A stretch of 64,000 nucleotides of DNA from Kazachstania africana CBS 2517 (GCF_000304475.1 NC_018945.1:744001-808000), one strand, 5' to 3'. Shown: positions 39,919 to 51,045, counted from the stretch's first letter. The notes: generated by a model not told the origin, from the letters alone. Translations and numbers: made by a program.

Positions 39919-41016
39919 ATGTGCGCGAGAAAGGTTAAATATGCTGCGGGAGATGATTTGATGCTGTACGCAACACCGAAGGAAGCCATGGAAGCTACCA
40001 AGAGAGCTGAACTGGAAGAAAAGATGAAAAGAAATCAGCAGAAAGTGGCTTCAAAATCTCAGGGCGATGGTAGGATGAATACCAGAGTCACGTCTGCTCC
40101 GCCTGTAGTATCTTCCGCAAATTATCAAAATTCAATGGCATCGTCTCCCGCACAATATCAGCATTATTCACAGCTACAAGAAGCGGGATGGGCTAATCAA
40201 GGAAAGCAAAGACCAGTACCACCTAGTTCATTGCATAGAAATCAGATGTCTCCTACTGTGGCAAACCCCACAAGCGGTCACCATAGTGTAGGCACGCCTT
40301 ATGTACACAATATGAATTCCTCATCTCATATTTTGAATAAATCCCAAGCCAATGCTCTCAATTCACCCCAGTTCCAGCCTTTCCCACCACCATCAAGGAA
40401 CTGTAATAACCGTGGTATGGGAACTCCTTCACCTCCAAGAAATATGCCAGTTAACAATGCAGATCTTGAGGAACAAAGGAATATACGAATTGCAACTCAA
40501 TTGTTTCACCGCCATGATGTTAGAAAAAGAGAAAGGTTGACCGCGGAAGAGTTACAAAACTTACTACAAAATGACGATCAATCCAGCTTTTGTATATCTT
40601 CAATTGATTCTCTAATAAATTTGTTTGGAGCTTCCAGATTTGGGACATTAAATTTGGCCGAATTCATATCTATGTATAACAGAATCAAGCTTTGGAGGAA
40701 GATTTATGTTGACAACGATATCAACGGGTCTATGACAATATCCGTCAACGAATATCACAATTCTCTCCAAGAACTTGCCTATAGAATACCGTTTGCCGTA
40801 ACGGAGAAGTTATTTGACCAGTATGCACAATTTATAAATCCGGCTGTCAACTCCAAGGAACTCAAATTTGATAGATTTGTTGAGAGTCTGGTTTGGCTGA
40901 TGAGATTAACGAAATCATTCAGGAATTTCGATTCACAAGAAAGTGGTATCGCCACGATACCATACAAGGACTTTATTGAGACATCGCTCTATTTAGGCAG
41001 ATTTCTTCCTCATTAA
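39919..41016 (+). CDS. PEF1: Pef1, penta-EF-hand protein
   Basis: Calcium-binding penta-EF-hand protein needed for polar bud growth in S. cerevisiae. 365 residues (S. cerevisiae 335). The start MCARKVKYAAGDDLMLYATPKEAME is nearly the family N-terminus (pieces MCARKVKYAAGDD and YATPKEAME). A Pro/Asn/Gln-rich disordered part runs to about 185. Then come EF-hands: LFHRHDVRKRERLTAEEL, FGASRFGTLNLAEFI, VDNDINGSMTISVNEY and later degenerate ones, ending LGRFLPH. Confidence 0.94.
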   Translation: MCARKVKYAAGDDLMLYATPKEAMEATKRAELEEKMKRNQQKVASKSQGDGRMNTRVTSAPPVVSSANYQNSMASSPAQYQHYSQLQEAGWANQGKQRPVPPSSLHRNQMSPTVANPTSGHHSVGTPYVHNMNSSSHILNKSQANALNSPQFQPFPPPSRNCNNRGMGTPSPPRNMPVNNADLEEQRNIRIATQLFHRHDVRKRERLTAEELQNLLQNDDQSSFCISSIDSLINLFGASRFGTLNLAEFISMYNRIKLWRKIYVDNDINGSMTISVNEYHNSLQELAYRIPFAVTEKLFDQYAQFINPAVNSKELKFDRFVESLVWLMRLTKSFRNFDSQESGIATIPYKDFIETSLYLGRFLPH

Positions 41017-41117
41017 TTCTTGTCTCTTTTACATTCACTTCTATATCTAGCTTCAATAATTTATGTGACATATATAACTTTTCGAGAACATCCTTTTGAC
41101 ATGAATTTCAGCATCGC

Positions 41118-41126
41118 GACACAAAG
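41118..41126 (+). promoter_or_regulatory. MSE-like site before SPR3
   Basis: GACACAAAG matches the Ndt80 middle sporulation element GNCRCAAAW in eight of nine positions, 34 bp before the SPR3 ATG. SPR3 is a mid-sporulation gene in S. cerevisiae. Confidence 0.4.
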
Positions 41127-41159
41127 TATAAAAGATAAAACGCACTATCAGTATTATGC

Positions 41160-42587
41160 ATGGTATCCACAAGAAGACAACAAGCAATGGTGGAGGCAGA
41201 GTCAATTAAATCATTCGAAGAAAAAGTTCCCCCAAAGAGCTTGAATTTATTGATAGATCAATATTTTGGTGAAAATGAAGCTAATAAGCATATCAGTTTT
41301 CAAGATGAATTCATGATAGACAATGCAGATCCTAATAAATCTGAAATTAGTACGCAACTAAATAAAGTCGATTGGAATGTTGGAATAGATCAAATTCGCC
41401 TTCAGCAAGAAAGGATTATCTCGCATAAGGGAACTGTTTTCAATATGTTAGTAGCGGGCAGAAAGAACGTCGGTAAGACGACGTTAATTAATTCATTGTT
41501 CGACGAGCCAATTACAAGTGCATCAAAACCCGGTACAACATGTCTTGAAATGAAGAGATTTAAGATTGTGGATTCAACTACCCATTTAAATTTGACCGTA
41601 ATCGAAACGACAGGGTTTGGTGACAATGTCAATAACTCATACGGATGGCTTCCCGTTGTCAATTTCATCGACGAGTCAATGAGATCATATGTTTATCAGG
41701 AGGAGCAGCCTTACCGTAATAATGTTGTTGACAGAAGAGTTCATATCTGTCTTTATTTGATTGAGCCCGATTCATTGAATGTTTTAGATGTTTTAACTAT
41801 GAAAGAATTGTCAAAAAGAGTGAATTTACTTCCAATAATTTCTAAATGTGATATATTGAATCTAGAGAGTTTGAAAGATTTCAAAACAAGATTGAAAAAA
41901 ATTTGTGAAGTACAAGATATAGAAATCTGTTCATTTATGAAAACATATGATGAATATGAAAGTATTAAGAAACTTTATCCATTAAGTACTATCACTTCAG
42001 ATGAGATGATCCCAGGTAGTAGTAAACTTGGTAGAAACTATAAATGGGGATATGTGGCTATAGATAATCCTGAGTATTCGGATTTTTTGGAATTACGAAG
42101 ACTTCTAATCAATGATAATTTAGTTGATTTTATCAAGAGTACGGAACAATATTATGAAACATGTAGAGCAGAGCTTTTGAAGACAAGAATTTTAAAATCA
42201 AAGAAATCATTCCAAGACAATGAAGTTACACTAGATTTTGAAAACGTGGATGCCAATGGACTACAAAATTACAAAGCCTATGCAATTTTTAATAAATCAA
42301 AGATGGATAATATAATGGTTGAATGGTGTCCTAAATTTATTGAGAGCCAAGTTAAAATCAAAAGGAAATTCAATAAAGTGATAGACATAGAAGAAAATAA
42401 GTTCATGGAGTGGAAGAAAGCTTTGATAGAGAAGCAAACGAGATTTAATAATGCCATTGAATTGATGTATAAAGATATTGATCTATTAAAACTAGAATGC
42501 CAAGAATTAGAATACCAAGTTGTTACTGGCAGGAATACGAATCCGGAGAATAGTACCACGTTGGTTGGTCTCCATTTCAAGAGATAA
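41160..42587 (+). CDS. SPR3: Spr3, sporulation septin
   Basis: Septin expressed in sporulation for prospore membrane formation. 475 residues. GTPase elements: P-loop GRKNVGKTTLINSLF (about 94-108), switch segment SKPGTTCLEMK, G3 TTGFGD, G4 ISKCDILN (septins usually have AKAD), and the septin unique element near the end of the domain, followed by a C-terminal coiled coil (about 400-460). The start at the ATG 41160 gives MVSTRRQQAM. It follows PEF1, matching YGR058W-YGR059W. Confidence 0.93.
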   Translation: MVSTRRQQAMVEAESIKSFEEKVPPKSLNLLIDQYFGENEANKHISFQDEFMIDNADPNKSEISTQLNKVDWNVGIDQIRLQQERIISHKGTVFNMLVAGRKNVGKTTLINSLFDEPITSASKPGTTCLEMKRFKIVDSTTHLNLTVIETTGFGDNVNNSYGWLPVVNFIDESMRSYVYQEEQPYRNNVVDRRVHICLYLIEPDSLNVLDVLTMKELSKRVNLLPIISKCDILNLESLKDFKTRLKKICEVQDIEICSFMKTYDEYESIKKLYPLSTITSDEMIPGSSKLGRNYKWGYVAIDNPEYSDFLELRRLLINDNLVDFIKSTEQYYETCRAELLKTRILKSKKSFQDNEVTLDFENVDANGLQNYKAYAIFNKSKMDNIMVEWCPKFIESQVKIKRKFNKVIDIEENKFMEWKKALIEKQTRFNNAIELMYKDIDLLKLECQELEYQVVTGRNTNPENSTTLVGLHFKR

Positions 42588-42680
42588 CTGGCTATATATA
42601 TATATATGTATGTATTATCGCTATAATTTAGCCTTATTGATAAAGTGACATATCGGAAGTCATTAGGTGATAAAAGTGTG

Positions 42681-42686
42681 CCCTAA
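42681..42686. promoter_or_regulatory. CCCTAA (Tbf1 core) upstream of the snR48-like RNA
   Basis: A Tbf1 core about 215 bp before the box C/D RNA. Tbf1 drives many S. cerevisiae snoRNA genes. Flanking bases do not fit the fuller consensus, so this is weak. Confidence 0.3.
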
Positions 42687-42892
42687 CTTTTTAAAAACGC
42701 ATTGCCGGTCACCCGGTCGTTACATGAAAAAACTTTTTCGTCTCTGCAACGAATTATTATATAAAGAGAGCAAAATTCAATATAGTGAGTAGTTCTTCTC
42801 AGTTCCTTCATTTACAAGAAAATAATTAAGATCATTATCGGCAATAAAAGGGCTTTTACTGTCTTTGATAATCGTCCAAATAATTTTAACTA

Positions 42893-43016
42893 GTTAACAT
42901 GATGATTTTTTATCACCATATGTTTTTTTTTCTGGCATCTCTAATGTTAGGGTGAGTGACGTTTAAGTACCGAACTCACTCGATGAATACAACTTTGTGA
43001 CTATACTCTGAAACCA
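42893..43016 (+). ncRNA. SNR48: Box C/D snoRNA, snR48-like (25S 2'-O-methylation guide)
   Basis: Perfect C box ATGATGA at 42899-42905 and D box CTGA at 43008-43011, about the length of S. cerevisiae snR48 (113 nt); flanking GTT/AAC can close the terminal stem. The 16 bases at 42928-42943 (TTTTCTGGCATCTCTA) are complementary, with one G-U pair, to 25S UAGAGGUGCCAGAAAA. This contains G2791 and G2793, the known snR48 targets (rRNA sequence from memory). Counting five bases up from a degenerate D' box (ATGT, 42944-42947) lands on the base opposite G2793. A C'-like CGATGA is at 42981-42986. It lies between SPR3 and ERG25, where I recall SNR48 in S. cerevisiae. Confidence 0.85.
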
Positions 43017-43392
43017 TTTTCTACGTTAAAATTTTTTCTTGGAACTGTAAATTCTTGTTTAATAATCTTATGCATCATTTTTATGAATTGTTGACGATTG
43101 ACTCTGCCACAGTATGCACTGAAATATTTTCTCTATTTTTACAGATCATGTGACTGGTTGGTGTTTTGGCTAGATCACGTGACTATGAATTGTCTGCCGC
43201 GGCGCCAAGCTTCTCTCGGAACTCCCGCCAAAACTTTTGTCGGGTTTCGGTGTTTTTTTTTTGCGCAATTCTCGAGAAGTTTGTTAAACGAACCACGCAG
43301 CGAAAAAGAAATGGCAGATGTGCCTGTTCTAAACGAGGCGTGCCCAAAAGTGAATTACGATATACCCATTAAATTTCCTCGAGCATTTAATT

Positions 43393-43421
43393 CCTCGAGG
43401 CGACAAAGCTTTGTCTCGAGG
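43393..43421. repeat. Perfect 14-bp palindrome inside a TCGAGG inverted repeat
   Basis: GACAAAGCTTTGTC (43402-43415) is a perfect palindrome, flanked by CCTCGAGG on the left and TCGAGG on the right; a further CCTCGAG is at 43377-43383. It lies about 330 bp before ERG25. CACGTG (Cbf1 core) is at 43176-43181. Function is unknown. Confidence 0.6.
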
Positions 43422-43491
43422 TCAATTTGTGATTGCCTGTCGGCACAATTTTGAGGATTGTATTGGCAGAGTCTGCTAGTTCTAAGATTTA

Positions 43492-43498
43492 TCGTTTA
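43492..43498 (+). promoter_or_regulatory. Candidate Upc2-type site before ERG25
   Basis: TCGTTTA, 250 bp before the ERG25 ATG, resembles the sterol-response/AR1 core bound by Upc2 (TCGTATA or TCGTTYAG). ERG genes are Upc2 targets. A seven-base match is suggestive only. Confidence 0.4.
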
Positions 43499-43747
43499 AC
43501 GATTTATAGTGCGATACGTATGATAGCGATAGTTTTCTTGTCCGAATATATCTCTCTGATGAACAACCAAAGGACAGAGGGAATTTTGAGAACTTACCAA
43601 CAATTTACAGTATAAAAGACTTTCAAAATAATGTTATTTCATATTTAACTAGGTCATTCTTCTCTTTTTTCTTGCTATTGTGTCTGTTTCTTTTATCACT
43701 TTTGGTAATACTGACATCAATTATTGCGAATATTAAAAATAAGCACT

Positions 43748-44674
43748 ATGTTAGGTGTATTTGATAATTCCACTTTAGCGGAGTTGGTTCGTGCCGACAC
43801 ATACTCTGAAACGTTGGTAAACATTGCTCGTAACCAACCTCAACTAAATGTTATGGAACAATATTGGGCTGCTTGGTACACTTGGATGAATAACGATATT
43901 CTAGCCACAGGCCTGATGTTTTTCCTATTGCACGAGTTCGTCTATTTCTCAAGATCATTACCATGGTTCATCATAGACCACATCCCTTACTTCAGAAGAT
44001 GGAAATTACAGCCAACTAAAATTCCAAGCACAAAAGAACAGTTGATCTGTTTGAAATCCGTCCTATTGTCACATTTCTTAGTTGAGGCCATCCCAATCTG
44101 GACTTTCCATCCAATGTGTCAGAAATTAGGTATCACCATCGAAGTCCCATTTCCTCACTACAAGACAATGTTGAAAGAAATCTGCCTCTTCTTCGTTCTA
44201 GAAGATATGTGGCATTACTGGGGGCACAGACTATTCCATTATGGTGTCTTATACAAATATATTCATAAGCAACATCATAAATACGCCGCTCCATTCGGTC
44301 TTTCTGCAGAATACGCACACCCTGTCGAAACCATGACTTTGGGTTTCGGTACCGTCGGTATGCCTATTCTTTACGTCATGTACACTGGAAAACTACATCT
44401 TTTCACCTTATGTATTTGGGTCGTCTTCAGATTATTCCAAGCTGTCGATTCTCATTCAGGTTACGACTTTCCATGGTCTTTACACAATTTCTTACCATTC
44501 TGGGCAGGCGCAGAACATCATGATCTACATCATCATTACTTTATTGGTAACTACGCTTCTTCTTTCAGATGGTGGGATTACTGTTTAGACACCGAAGCTG
44601 GTCCAGAAGCTCAAGTTGCAAGAGAAGAAAGAATGAAAGCTAAAGCTGCCAAGAATGCCAAGAAGAAGAATTAG
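43748..44674 (+). CDS. ERG25: Erg25, C-4 methylsterol oxidase
   Basis: ER di-iron oxidase that removes the C-4 methyl groups of ergosterol precursors with Erg26 and Erg27. 308 residues (S. cerevisiae 309). Histidine boxes: HRLFH (160-164), HKQHH (173-177) and HHDLHHH (257-263). Several membrane spans are seen (about 50-68, 100-120, 145-160, 205-235). The basic tail [10 protein letters not shown] fits ER retention. I start at the ATG at 43748; eight upstream codons begin only with TTG. Codon bias is moderate to high. It occupies the YGR060W slot. Confidence 0.97.
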   Translation: MLGVFDNSTLAELVRADTYSETLVNIARNQPQLNVMEQYWAAWYTWMNNDILATGLMFFLLHEFVYFSRSLPWFIIDHIPYFRRWKLQPTKIPSTKEQLICLKSVLLSHFLVEAIPIWTFHPMCQKLGITIEVPFPHYKTMLKEICLFFVLEDMWHYWGHRLFHYGVLYKYIHKQHHKYAAPFGLSAEYAHPVETMTLGFGTVGMPILYVMYTGKLHLFTLCIWVVFRLFQAVDSHSGYDFPWSLHNFLPFWAGAEHHDLHHHYFIGNYASSFRWWDYCLDTEAGPEAQVAREERMKAKAAKNAKKKN

Positions 44675-44696
44675 AGTGTTTTCTCTCCCACTCATG

Positions 44697-44718
44697 TTTA
44701 TTTATTTATTTATTTATT
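44697..44718. repeat. (TTTA)n microsatellite
   Basis: Tetranucleotide TTTA repeated about five and a half times just after the ERG25 stop. Confidence 0.85.
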
Positions 44719-44900
44719 GAAAATCAACATGACGTTACATGTAGATTCTTTTTTATACAGCTCTAAATATTGAAAGACATATATTTTAATATTGAGAAAG
44801 TAAATTTAAGGATCCTATTTACATTTTCCATAAATGTACATAACAATTTGAGTATATGTGTATATATTCTTTTCAATGTCTGGAAAGAAGTTTCTTTCAA

Positions 44901-47900
44901 TTAACCGACCCATTTTCTAGCAGATCTGAATAATCTTATCCAAGGACCATATCCTTCCCACTCTTCATATTTACCCTTTGGATACCAAGAATTGGCCTCT
45001 AGTCTACACACCCTCTCAGGATGAGGCATCATAGCTAAAACCCTCCCATTAGGTGACTTAATACCAGCAATACCATCTGGAGACCCATTTGGATTGAATG
45101 GGAACCTTTCAGTAACATTGCCATAATTATCAATATATCTCACTACTGCCATATTTTGCTTGTTGAAATTCATCGCCTCCTCAGCAGAGTTAAATGCTGC
45201 TCTACCTTCACCATGAGCAACTGCAATTGGTAATGATGACCCCGTCATACCATCTAAGAACACGCTCATTTGGCCCCGAGCACGATCTTGCTCGTCATTT
45301 ATCTTGACCATACAAACACGTGCTTCGTATTGTTCACTATAGTTTCTTTCAAATGTTGGCCAATTTTCACAGCCTGGAATAATGTCTTTTAATCTACTTA
45401 AAAATTGACAACCATTACAAGCACCAAATGCAAAAGTATCTTTTCTTACTTGGAAAAAATCAACGAATTGCTCTCTAACATTTTCATGATACAAAACTGA
45501 CTTGGCCCAACCAGCACCAGCACCAAGAACATCACCGTACGAGAAACCACCACACGCCGCAAAACCAACAAATTCACTTAAGTTGAATCTTTCTTCGATC
45601 AAGTCAGTCATCGTAACATCAATTGAAGTGAAACCAGCTTGTTGGAAACACCAAGCCATTTCCATTTGACCATTGACACCTTGCTCCCTTAGGATGGCAA
45701 CCTGTGGTCTAGAGACATTAAGAAGTCTTGGGATCTCCAAATCATCAGTTGGGTCGAACGTCAAACTGTAATGCAACCCAGGGTCATTATCATCATTTAT
45801 GGAAGAAAATTCCTCTTCAGCAGTCTTTGGATTATCTCTCAACCTTTGTATCTCAAATGAAGTAGAACTCCAGACCTCTTGTAATTCATCTCTTTTTTTC
45901 AAGTAAATTTCTTTCCCCTTTCTATTAATGATTTTGATATTGTGAGACTTGAAGCTTGGTTTAGCAACAACACTTATATACTCAGATGGCACCCCACTTT
46001 TGTTCAAAATAGACTTGAAGGAATCCAATTTATTCGAGACAATCTGGAAAACGGCACCAAGTTCTTCATTAAATAGATGTACTAGTGCATCCTGGAGATT
46101 GGCGGCTTCAGTTGAAATTTCCAAACCACATCTTGAAGCAAAGGCCATTTCTAACAAAGTTACCAATAAACCACCATCAGATCTATCATGATAAGATAGA
46201 ACTATGTCATCTTCATTATGTAGCGCGATGATGGCATTCAAGAAATTTCTCAAAATGTTGGAATCATGGACTGTTGGAGAAGTGTTTCCTACTTGTTTGT
46301 AAACTTGTAGTAATGCGGAGCCACCAAGTGATTTCACATCTTGTAAAGAAGCTAAATCGACCAGTACAAGAACAGAATCTTCTCTAGTTTTATCTAGCAC
46401 CGGGGTCCATGTCTTCGATGTATTATTAACAGGCGCAAACGCAGTAATGTTCAACGATAGAGGAGCAGTGACTTCCTTATCAGCCCATTTCATTTTCATA
46501 GACATGGAATCTTTACCAACCGGGATCGCAACACCAAGTGCTGGGCATAAATCTAAACCAATAGCTTGAACTGCTTCATATAATTTGGATCCCTCACCCT
46601 TGTGAGAGGCTGGCGCCATCCAGTTTGCTGACAAATTAACGTATTCTAAACTTTTCACATCAGCAGCAAATAAATTCAATAATGATTCTGCGACACATAG
46701 TTTTGCTGAGGCAGCAGCAGAAACTAAAGCAGTTGTTGGTCTTTCACCCATGGCCAAGGCTTCACCACTTTTGACAACAGAATCTCCTAAAGAAGTTGCA
46801 GTCACACCGACATCAGCAACAGGTACCTGCCATGGACCAACAAATTGGTCCCTGTCGACTAATCCTGTAACAGATCTGTCACCTATAGTAATTAAGAAGG
46901 ATTTTGACCCTACCGATGGTAACTTTAAAACCCTAGTTATAGCCTCGTCCAAGGATGAAACAGCAGCGAGGTCACCAGCTGGTAATCTCAATGGTTCCGT
47001 AATAACATTTCTTGACATTTTTGGGGGTTTTCCGAATAACAAAGACATTTCTAGATCGATAGGTGTTGTTTTTAATAGTGAGTCTTCCACCAATAGTCTC
47101 TGTTCAGCAGTAGCATGTCCAACCACGGAGAAAGGTGCTCTTTCTCTTCTACAAATCTCTTCGAATACAGTCAGGTCTTTTGGAGATACACCTAAAACAT
47201 AACGCTCTTGAGATTCATTACACCATATTTCCATTGGTGACATACCCTTTTCTAAGGACAGGACCTTTCTTATGTCAAACTTGGCACCTAAATCATTATC
47301 GTGGACTAACTCAGGCAAAGCATTCGATAAACCACCAGCACCAACATCATGGATTGATTGGATTGGGTTTTCATCTCCTAACGCAATGCAGGAATCAATG
47401 ACTTGTTGACAACGACGTTCCATTTCTGGATTACCTCTTTGAACAGAAGCAAAGTCTAAGTCAGCTGAGCCTTCTCCAGAAGCAACAGAAGAGGCAGCAC
47501 CTCCACCAAGGCCAATCAGCATTGATTCTCCGCCAAGGACTATTAAACAGGAGCCTGGGGTTATTGGACAATTCTTTAAGGCAAAGTTTGGTCTGACTGT
47601 ACCAAGACCACCAGCAAGCATAATTGGTTTGTGGAAACCTCTTACTTCTTTTTCATTATCGGTATTAGTGACTTCGGTTGTTAATGTCCTGAAATAACCA
47701 TTAATACACGGTCTACCAAATTCATTATTGAAAGCTGCAGAACCTAAAGGTGCCTCGATCATAATGTCTAATGGAGAAGCAATATGATTTGGTTTGCCAA
47801 CATTTAACTCCCAGGGTTGTTCGAAACCTGGAATCAATAAATCAGAGACTGAATAGCCACTTAGACCACATTTAGATTTGGAACCTCTACCAGTGGCACC

Positions 47901-48980
47901 TTCGTCTCTAATTTCACCGCCAGACCCTGTAGCTGCACCAGGAAATGGAGATACAGCAGTTGGATGATTATGAGTTTCAACCTTGATTAACATAGGGACA
48001 TTTTCCTTCTTCGAATTCCATTCTTTAGATAGAGGATTTGGTGCAAAATAATATGCTTGATTATCTGTACCAATGACCGCGGCATTGTCGGAATAGGCAC
48101 TAATTGTATGGTTGTTTGAAATCTTGTGTGTATTTCTTATCATTCCAAACAAAGTATTTTCCATTGCTTTGTTGTCAATGCACCAGTTAGCATTAAAAAT
48201 CTTATGACGACAATGTTCTGAATTCACTTGAGCAAACATAAATAATTCTACATCGGTAGGATCCCTTTTCATAATAGTAACAAATGCATTTACCAAATAA
48301 CTTATTTCACCTTCATCTAAAGCTAAACCTAGAGTAGTATTTGCCTGTCTTAGAATAGAGGTTGGATCGTGTGAAGACGTCGTTGCTGTAGATGAAAGTG
48401 GCACGGTAACCAATGGTCTTGGAACATCATGAGTAAAAAGGTCTGATACTTTAGGAATGTCACCAATGTATAAAGCTTGAGTCATTCTATCAAAGACAGA
48501 TTTCAAGGAGATATTATCTAAGCTGTCTGATAATGGAAAATTTGGTATCGTCTTGATTAATAATGCAAGGCCTCTTTCAATACGGTTGACTTTACCTTTC
48601 AATCCACAAACGTGCGCAATATTAGTCGCCTTAGAAGACCATTGTGAAATTGTACCTTTTCTTGGAACAATTCTAATTAAGTATGTGTCTGGATCTATCA
48701 ATTGGGCTGAGCTTGTATTATTCCTTACTGAATCATATAGAATCTTTGAATACTGATCATCTTCCACATTCAATGCTGAATCGTAGGTTAAGAGAACTTG
48801 CAATAAATCCGACTCCTTATTTGACAAGGAAGTAACATTTGCATCAACATAGTGAATATAACAGGAACGAATTTCTTGTATGATAGCTGTACTATTTGAG
48901 ATTCTGTTGATGTCCTTGGTTAAATTATCCACTCTAAATTGAGAAAGAGCTTGTGGACCAGGTAATATAGATACCGACAT
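44901..48980 (-). CDS. ADE6: Formylglycinamidine ribonucleotide synthetase (PurL type)
   Basis: Fourth step of de novo purine synthesis, FGAR to FGAM with glutamine and ATP. 1359 residues (S. cerevisiae 1358). The N-terminal PurS-like part is followed by the synthetase body, with [27 protein letters not shown] in the ATP site (pieces [16 protein letters not shown] and [17 protein letters not shown]) and [12 protein letters not shown]. The C-terminal glutaminase domain has the nucleophile in [13 protein letters not shown] and the His/Glu pair in [10 protein letters not shown]. It is convergent with ERG25. A TGACTC lies 247 bp upstream, in line with Bas1/Gcn4 control. Confidence 0.98.
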   Translation of the reverse strand: MSVSILPGPQALSQFRVDNLTKDINRISNSTAIIQEIRSCYIHYVDANVTSLSNKESDLLQVLLTYDSALNVEDDQYSKILYDSVRNNTSSAQLIDPDTYLIRIVPRKGTISQWSSKATNIAHVCGLKGKVNRIERGLALLIKTIPNFPLSDSLDNISLKSVFDRMTQALYIGDIPKVSDLFTHDVPRPLVTVPLSSTATTSSHDPTSILRQANTTLGLALDEGEISYLVNAFVTIMKRDPTDVELFMFAQVNSEHCRHKIFNANWCIDNKAMENTLFGMIRNTHKISNNHTISAYSDNAAVIGTDNQAYYFAPNPLSKEWNSKKENVPMLIKVETHNHPTAVSPFPGAATGSGGEIRDEGATGRGSKSKCGLSGYSVSDLLIPGFEQPWELNVGKPNHIASPLDIMIEAPLGSAAFNNEFGRPCINGYFRTLTTEVTNTDNEKEVRGFHKPIMLAGGLGTVRPNFALKNCPITPGSCLIVLGGESMLIGLGGGAASSVASGEGSADLDFASVQRGNPEMERRCQQVIDSCIALGDENPIQSIHDVGAGGLSNALPELVHDNDLGAKFDIRKVLSLEKGMSPMEIWCNESQERYVLGVSPKDLTVFEEICRRERAPFSVVGHATAEQRLLVEDSLLKTTPIDLEMSLLFGKPPKMSRNVITEPLRLPAGDLAAVSSLDEAITRVLKLPSVGSKSFLITIGDRSVTGLVDRDQFVGPWQVPVADVGVTATSLGDSVVKSGEALAMGERPTTALVSAAASAKLCVAESLLNLFAADVKSLEYVNLSANWMAPASHKGEGSKLYEAVQAIGLDLCPALGVAIPVGKDSMSMKMKWADKEVTAPLSLNITAFAPVNNTSKTWTPVLDKTREDSVLVLVDLASLQDVKSLGGSALLQVYKQVGNTSPTVHDSNILRNFLNAIIALHNEDDIVLSYHDRSDGGLLVTLLEMAFASRCGLEISTEAANLQDALVHLFNEELGAVFQIVSNKLDSFKSILNKSGVPSEYISVVAKPSFKSHNIKIINRKGKEIYLKKRDELQEVWSSTSFEIQRLRDNPKTAEEEFSSINDDNDPGLHYSLTFDPTDDLEIPRLLNVSRPQVAILREQGVNGQMEMAWCFQQAGFTSIDVTMTDLIEERFNLSEFVGFAACGGFSYGDVLGAGAGWAKSVLYHENVREQFVDFFQVRKDTFAFGACNGCQFLSRLKDIIPGCENWPTFERNYSEQYEARVCMVKINDEQDRARGQMSVFLDGMTGSSLPIAVAHGEGRAAFNSAEEAMNFNKQNMAVVRYIDNYGNVTERFPFNPNGSPDGIAGIKSPNGRVLAMMPHPERVCRLEANSWYPKGKYEEWEGYGPWIRLFRSARKWVG

Positions 48981-49226
48981 TTGTGATTATAATACGAGTA
49001 GCTTGAGTTGGGTAGAATAACAAAAACCCAAGTATGATCAATTGTCTCTTCACTATAATGTATACACTTTAAATAGATCCCTTGGAAAAACAGAATCAAA
49101 AGATGTCAACTGAATAGAATCAAGTAAAGTCAGAATGTATGAAATGTTTCAAGACCTTTTTTTGCCTTAGAGTCCATGTTTTGACTTCGATTTTTCGATG
49201 GCTGCAAGGCTTTTCCTACGCAAATT

Positions 49227-49232
49227 TGACTC
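49227..49232. promoter_or_regulatory. Bas1/Gcn4 core upstream of ADE6
   Basis: TGACTC, the Bas1 and Gcn4 core, 247 bp before the ADE6 ATG. ADE genes are Bas1-Bas2 targets in S. cerevisiae. No other gene or RNA was seen in 48981-49538, which also serves the next gene on the plus strand. Confidence 0.5.
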
Positions 49233-49538
49233 TGATCTTTAGCAATTCTACACTTGTTCATATCTTATAACAAAGAGTCGTTGGTATAAGAAAAGTCCAT
49301 CCTAGCGATGGTTGTACAGTTGTGAGATTTTGGCACTGAGCATGAATTGTTTCTCAGATAGAACTATAATTACTCTTCGAGAAGAGTCCTCATTAACTCT
49401 ATATTATGCATCATACATTTGAAAATTCAACGCCGGGTAAATCGAAAATTTTCAATAGCCATTTAAGCTCATCGCAAAGTGTTTATGTAATTAATACAGC
49501 AATTCTCATAGAAAGGTCAATAGTAAATCGGATATATA

Positions 49539-49805
49539 ATGCCTCAAAAAGCTCTAAAAGTCACTAAAAAGACCAAAGACCCTCGTCGTATAACGAAGAA
49601 GCAAAAAAATCTACGAAAGGCTGCTCCTCTGCAAATTAAATCAAAGAAGAGGGCATTAAATCATTTGAAGAAGCTATCTAAGACCGCTTCTTTGACTGAA
49701 TCTACAGAGAAATTAATTGCTAGTAGGGTAGGCCATCTAGAATTGTTGAAAGGTACCAGAAGAGAAATTGAAAAAAACAATAAAAATAAAAACTCTCTCC
49801 TGTAG
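49539..49805 (+). CDS. Small basic protein of the YLR363W-A family
   Basis: An 88-residue Lys/Arg-rich protein. MPQKALKVTKKTKDPRR, ITKKQKNLRKAAPLQIKSKK and LIASRVGHLELLKGTRREIE are the conserved parts of the YLR363W-A/UPF0390 family, a nuclear or nucleolar protein of unknown function. No domain beyond helices is visible. Its S. cerevisiae counterpart is on chromosome XII, whereas the neighbours ADE6 and COX18 are on chromosome VII, so this block preserved it. The gene is convergent with COX18. Confidence 0.88.
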   Translation: MPQKALKVTKKTKDPRRITKKQKNLRKAAPLQIKSKKRALNHLKKLSKTASLTESTEKLIASRVGHLELLKGTRREIEKNNKNKNSLL

Positions 49806-49968
49806 CATACATCTATCTCGAATTGTACAATAGTAAATGTGGTTCTCTTTACATGAGCGGATATACAAATATATATATATATATACAAGTCAGTCAATAA
49901 GTTATAATGCCATTTCTTTGTCTGAGATGAGCGGGTAATATTCAAAGGTTCCATTCGAATAAGTACGG

Positions 49969-50895
49969 TTACCTTTGATAAGGCCAGAGCCTGTCCATAA
50001 CCATATTCTGAATTAAAGAATATACTTGTGAGCTTATCCAATATAAGGATAATATTACAGATGTTTGTGACGAAACACCCATCATAAATATGCAGCCCAG
50101 TCTTGAGACGTTCAAAATACTCGAAATACCTTGGCTTGCACCCGAATATTCGTCCTCGTACATTTTTATGCCAACAAGGTCAGTACTTCTTCTATGCATC
50201 ATTTTACCGTTATACTCAACGTTTAAAAGGGAGAATATGCCCAATAACATCGGTATTATGGCGGGGTATGTCTCCCAAGGTCCGACTAAGTCCATGCTGT
50301 AATATCTAAATTGCTCGAACCATTCATGTGTAGTTCCATGAATCCTCAAGGAAGTTAGCTTCCTTAGTCCTAAAGATACGCTACACCATAAAGGTATCTG
50401 AACCATGGGTAATAATATATTTTTCCACATTTGAACGTCATGCTCTTTGAATAGTTTTTTTTGTCTCTTTCTTGTTTCTCTCAGTGAGATAAAAACGATT
50501 TGTTCAGGGGTCAAAGTTGACAGTTTTTGTTGTTGAAGTACTTTGGCAACATCTTCCTTCGAAAAAGTCTTCAACTTGTTCTCTGAAAGTGCTTTTGTCA
50601 ACGACAGCCTCGATCTTATTATAGGTACCATTGATTTTGTCAGCTTTCTCAGCTCCTGCTGCTTAATTATTCTCTTACGCTGCCATATACTCAAAGGCAA
50701 CGTGAACAGTGTTCTCAAGGTCATCGTACTAATTGGTATCAATGCAATCCATGGAATTCCTGAAGCATTATGCAAATAGGTAAACGCATCTGCTACCAGC
50801 TGAAAATCTGTAAAATATCGCCTCGAGTGTCGTACAACTGATTGATTAGCATAGTTTTGAGCCACCGCACACCTATGCGCTGCTCTGCCTAACAT
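49969..50895 (-). CDS. COX18: Cox18, inner-membrane insertase for cytochrome oxidase
   Basis: YidC/Oxa1/Alb3-family insertase that exports the C-terminal tail of Cox2. 308 residues. It has a basic presequence (MLGRAAHRCAVAQNYANQSVVRHSRR in pieces MLGRAAHRCAVAQNY and QSVVRHSRRYF) and the first span with GIPWIALIPISTMTLRTLFTLPLSI. A charged matrix loop with SLRETRKRQKKLFKEH follows, then spans around MVQIPLWCSVSLGLRKLT and the C-terminal pair. I start at the ATG at 50895; the frame extends nine codons more only to a TTG. Position matches YGR062C. Confidence 0.92.
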   Translation of the reverse strand: MLGRAAHRCAVAQNYANQSVVRHSRRYFTDFQLVADAFTYLHNASGIPWIALIPISTMTLRTLFTLPLSIWQRKRIIKQQELRKLTKSMVPIIRSRLSLTKALSENKLKTFSKEDVAKVLQQQKLSTLTPEQIVFISLRETRKRQKKLFKEHDVQMWKNILLPMVQIPLWCSVSLGLRKLTSLRIHGTTHEWFEQFRYYSMDLVGPWETYPAIIPMLLGIFSLLNVEYNGKMMHRRSTDLVGIKMYEDEYSGASQGISSILNVSRLGCIFMMGVSSQTSVILSLYWISSQVYSLIQNMVMDRLWPYQR

Positions 50896-51045
50896 AGTAG
50901 CATCTGTTTGTCTCGACTCCAAAAGGTTAGTTTACTGAATTCAATTAAATCTTATCGAGAAAAATGCCTTATATTACCATTAAAGTTATACAAAAAATAC
51001 CATATATACATAAAAAAATGAAACTTTGAGAATACAAGTGTCAAT

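Noticed and set aside
41020..41244. Plus-strand 74-codon frame overlapping the SPR3 start
   Set aside because: Shadow of the SPR3 promoter and first codons in another frame, no family features.
50896..50922. Upstream extension of COX18 by nine codons
   Set aside because: It begins with TTG; the ATG at 50895 gives a normal presequence. The same reasoning moved the starts of POP6, MTE1, SCM4, MCO32 and ERG25 to their first ATG.
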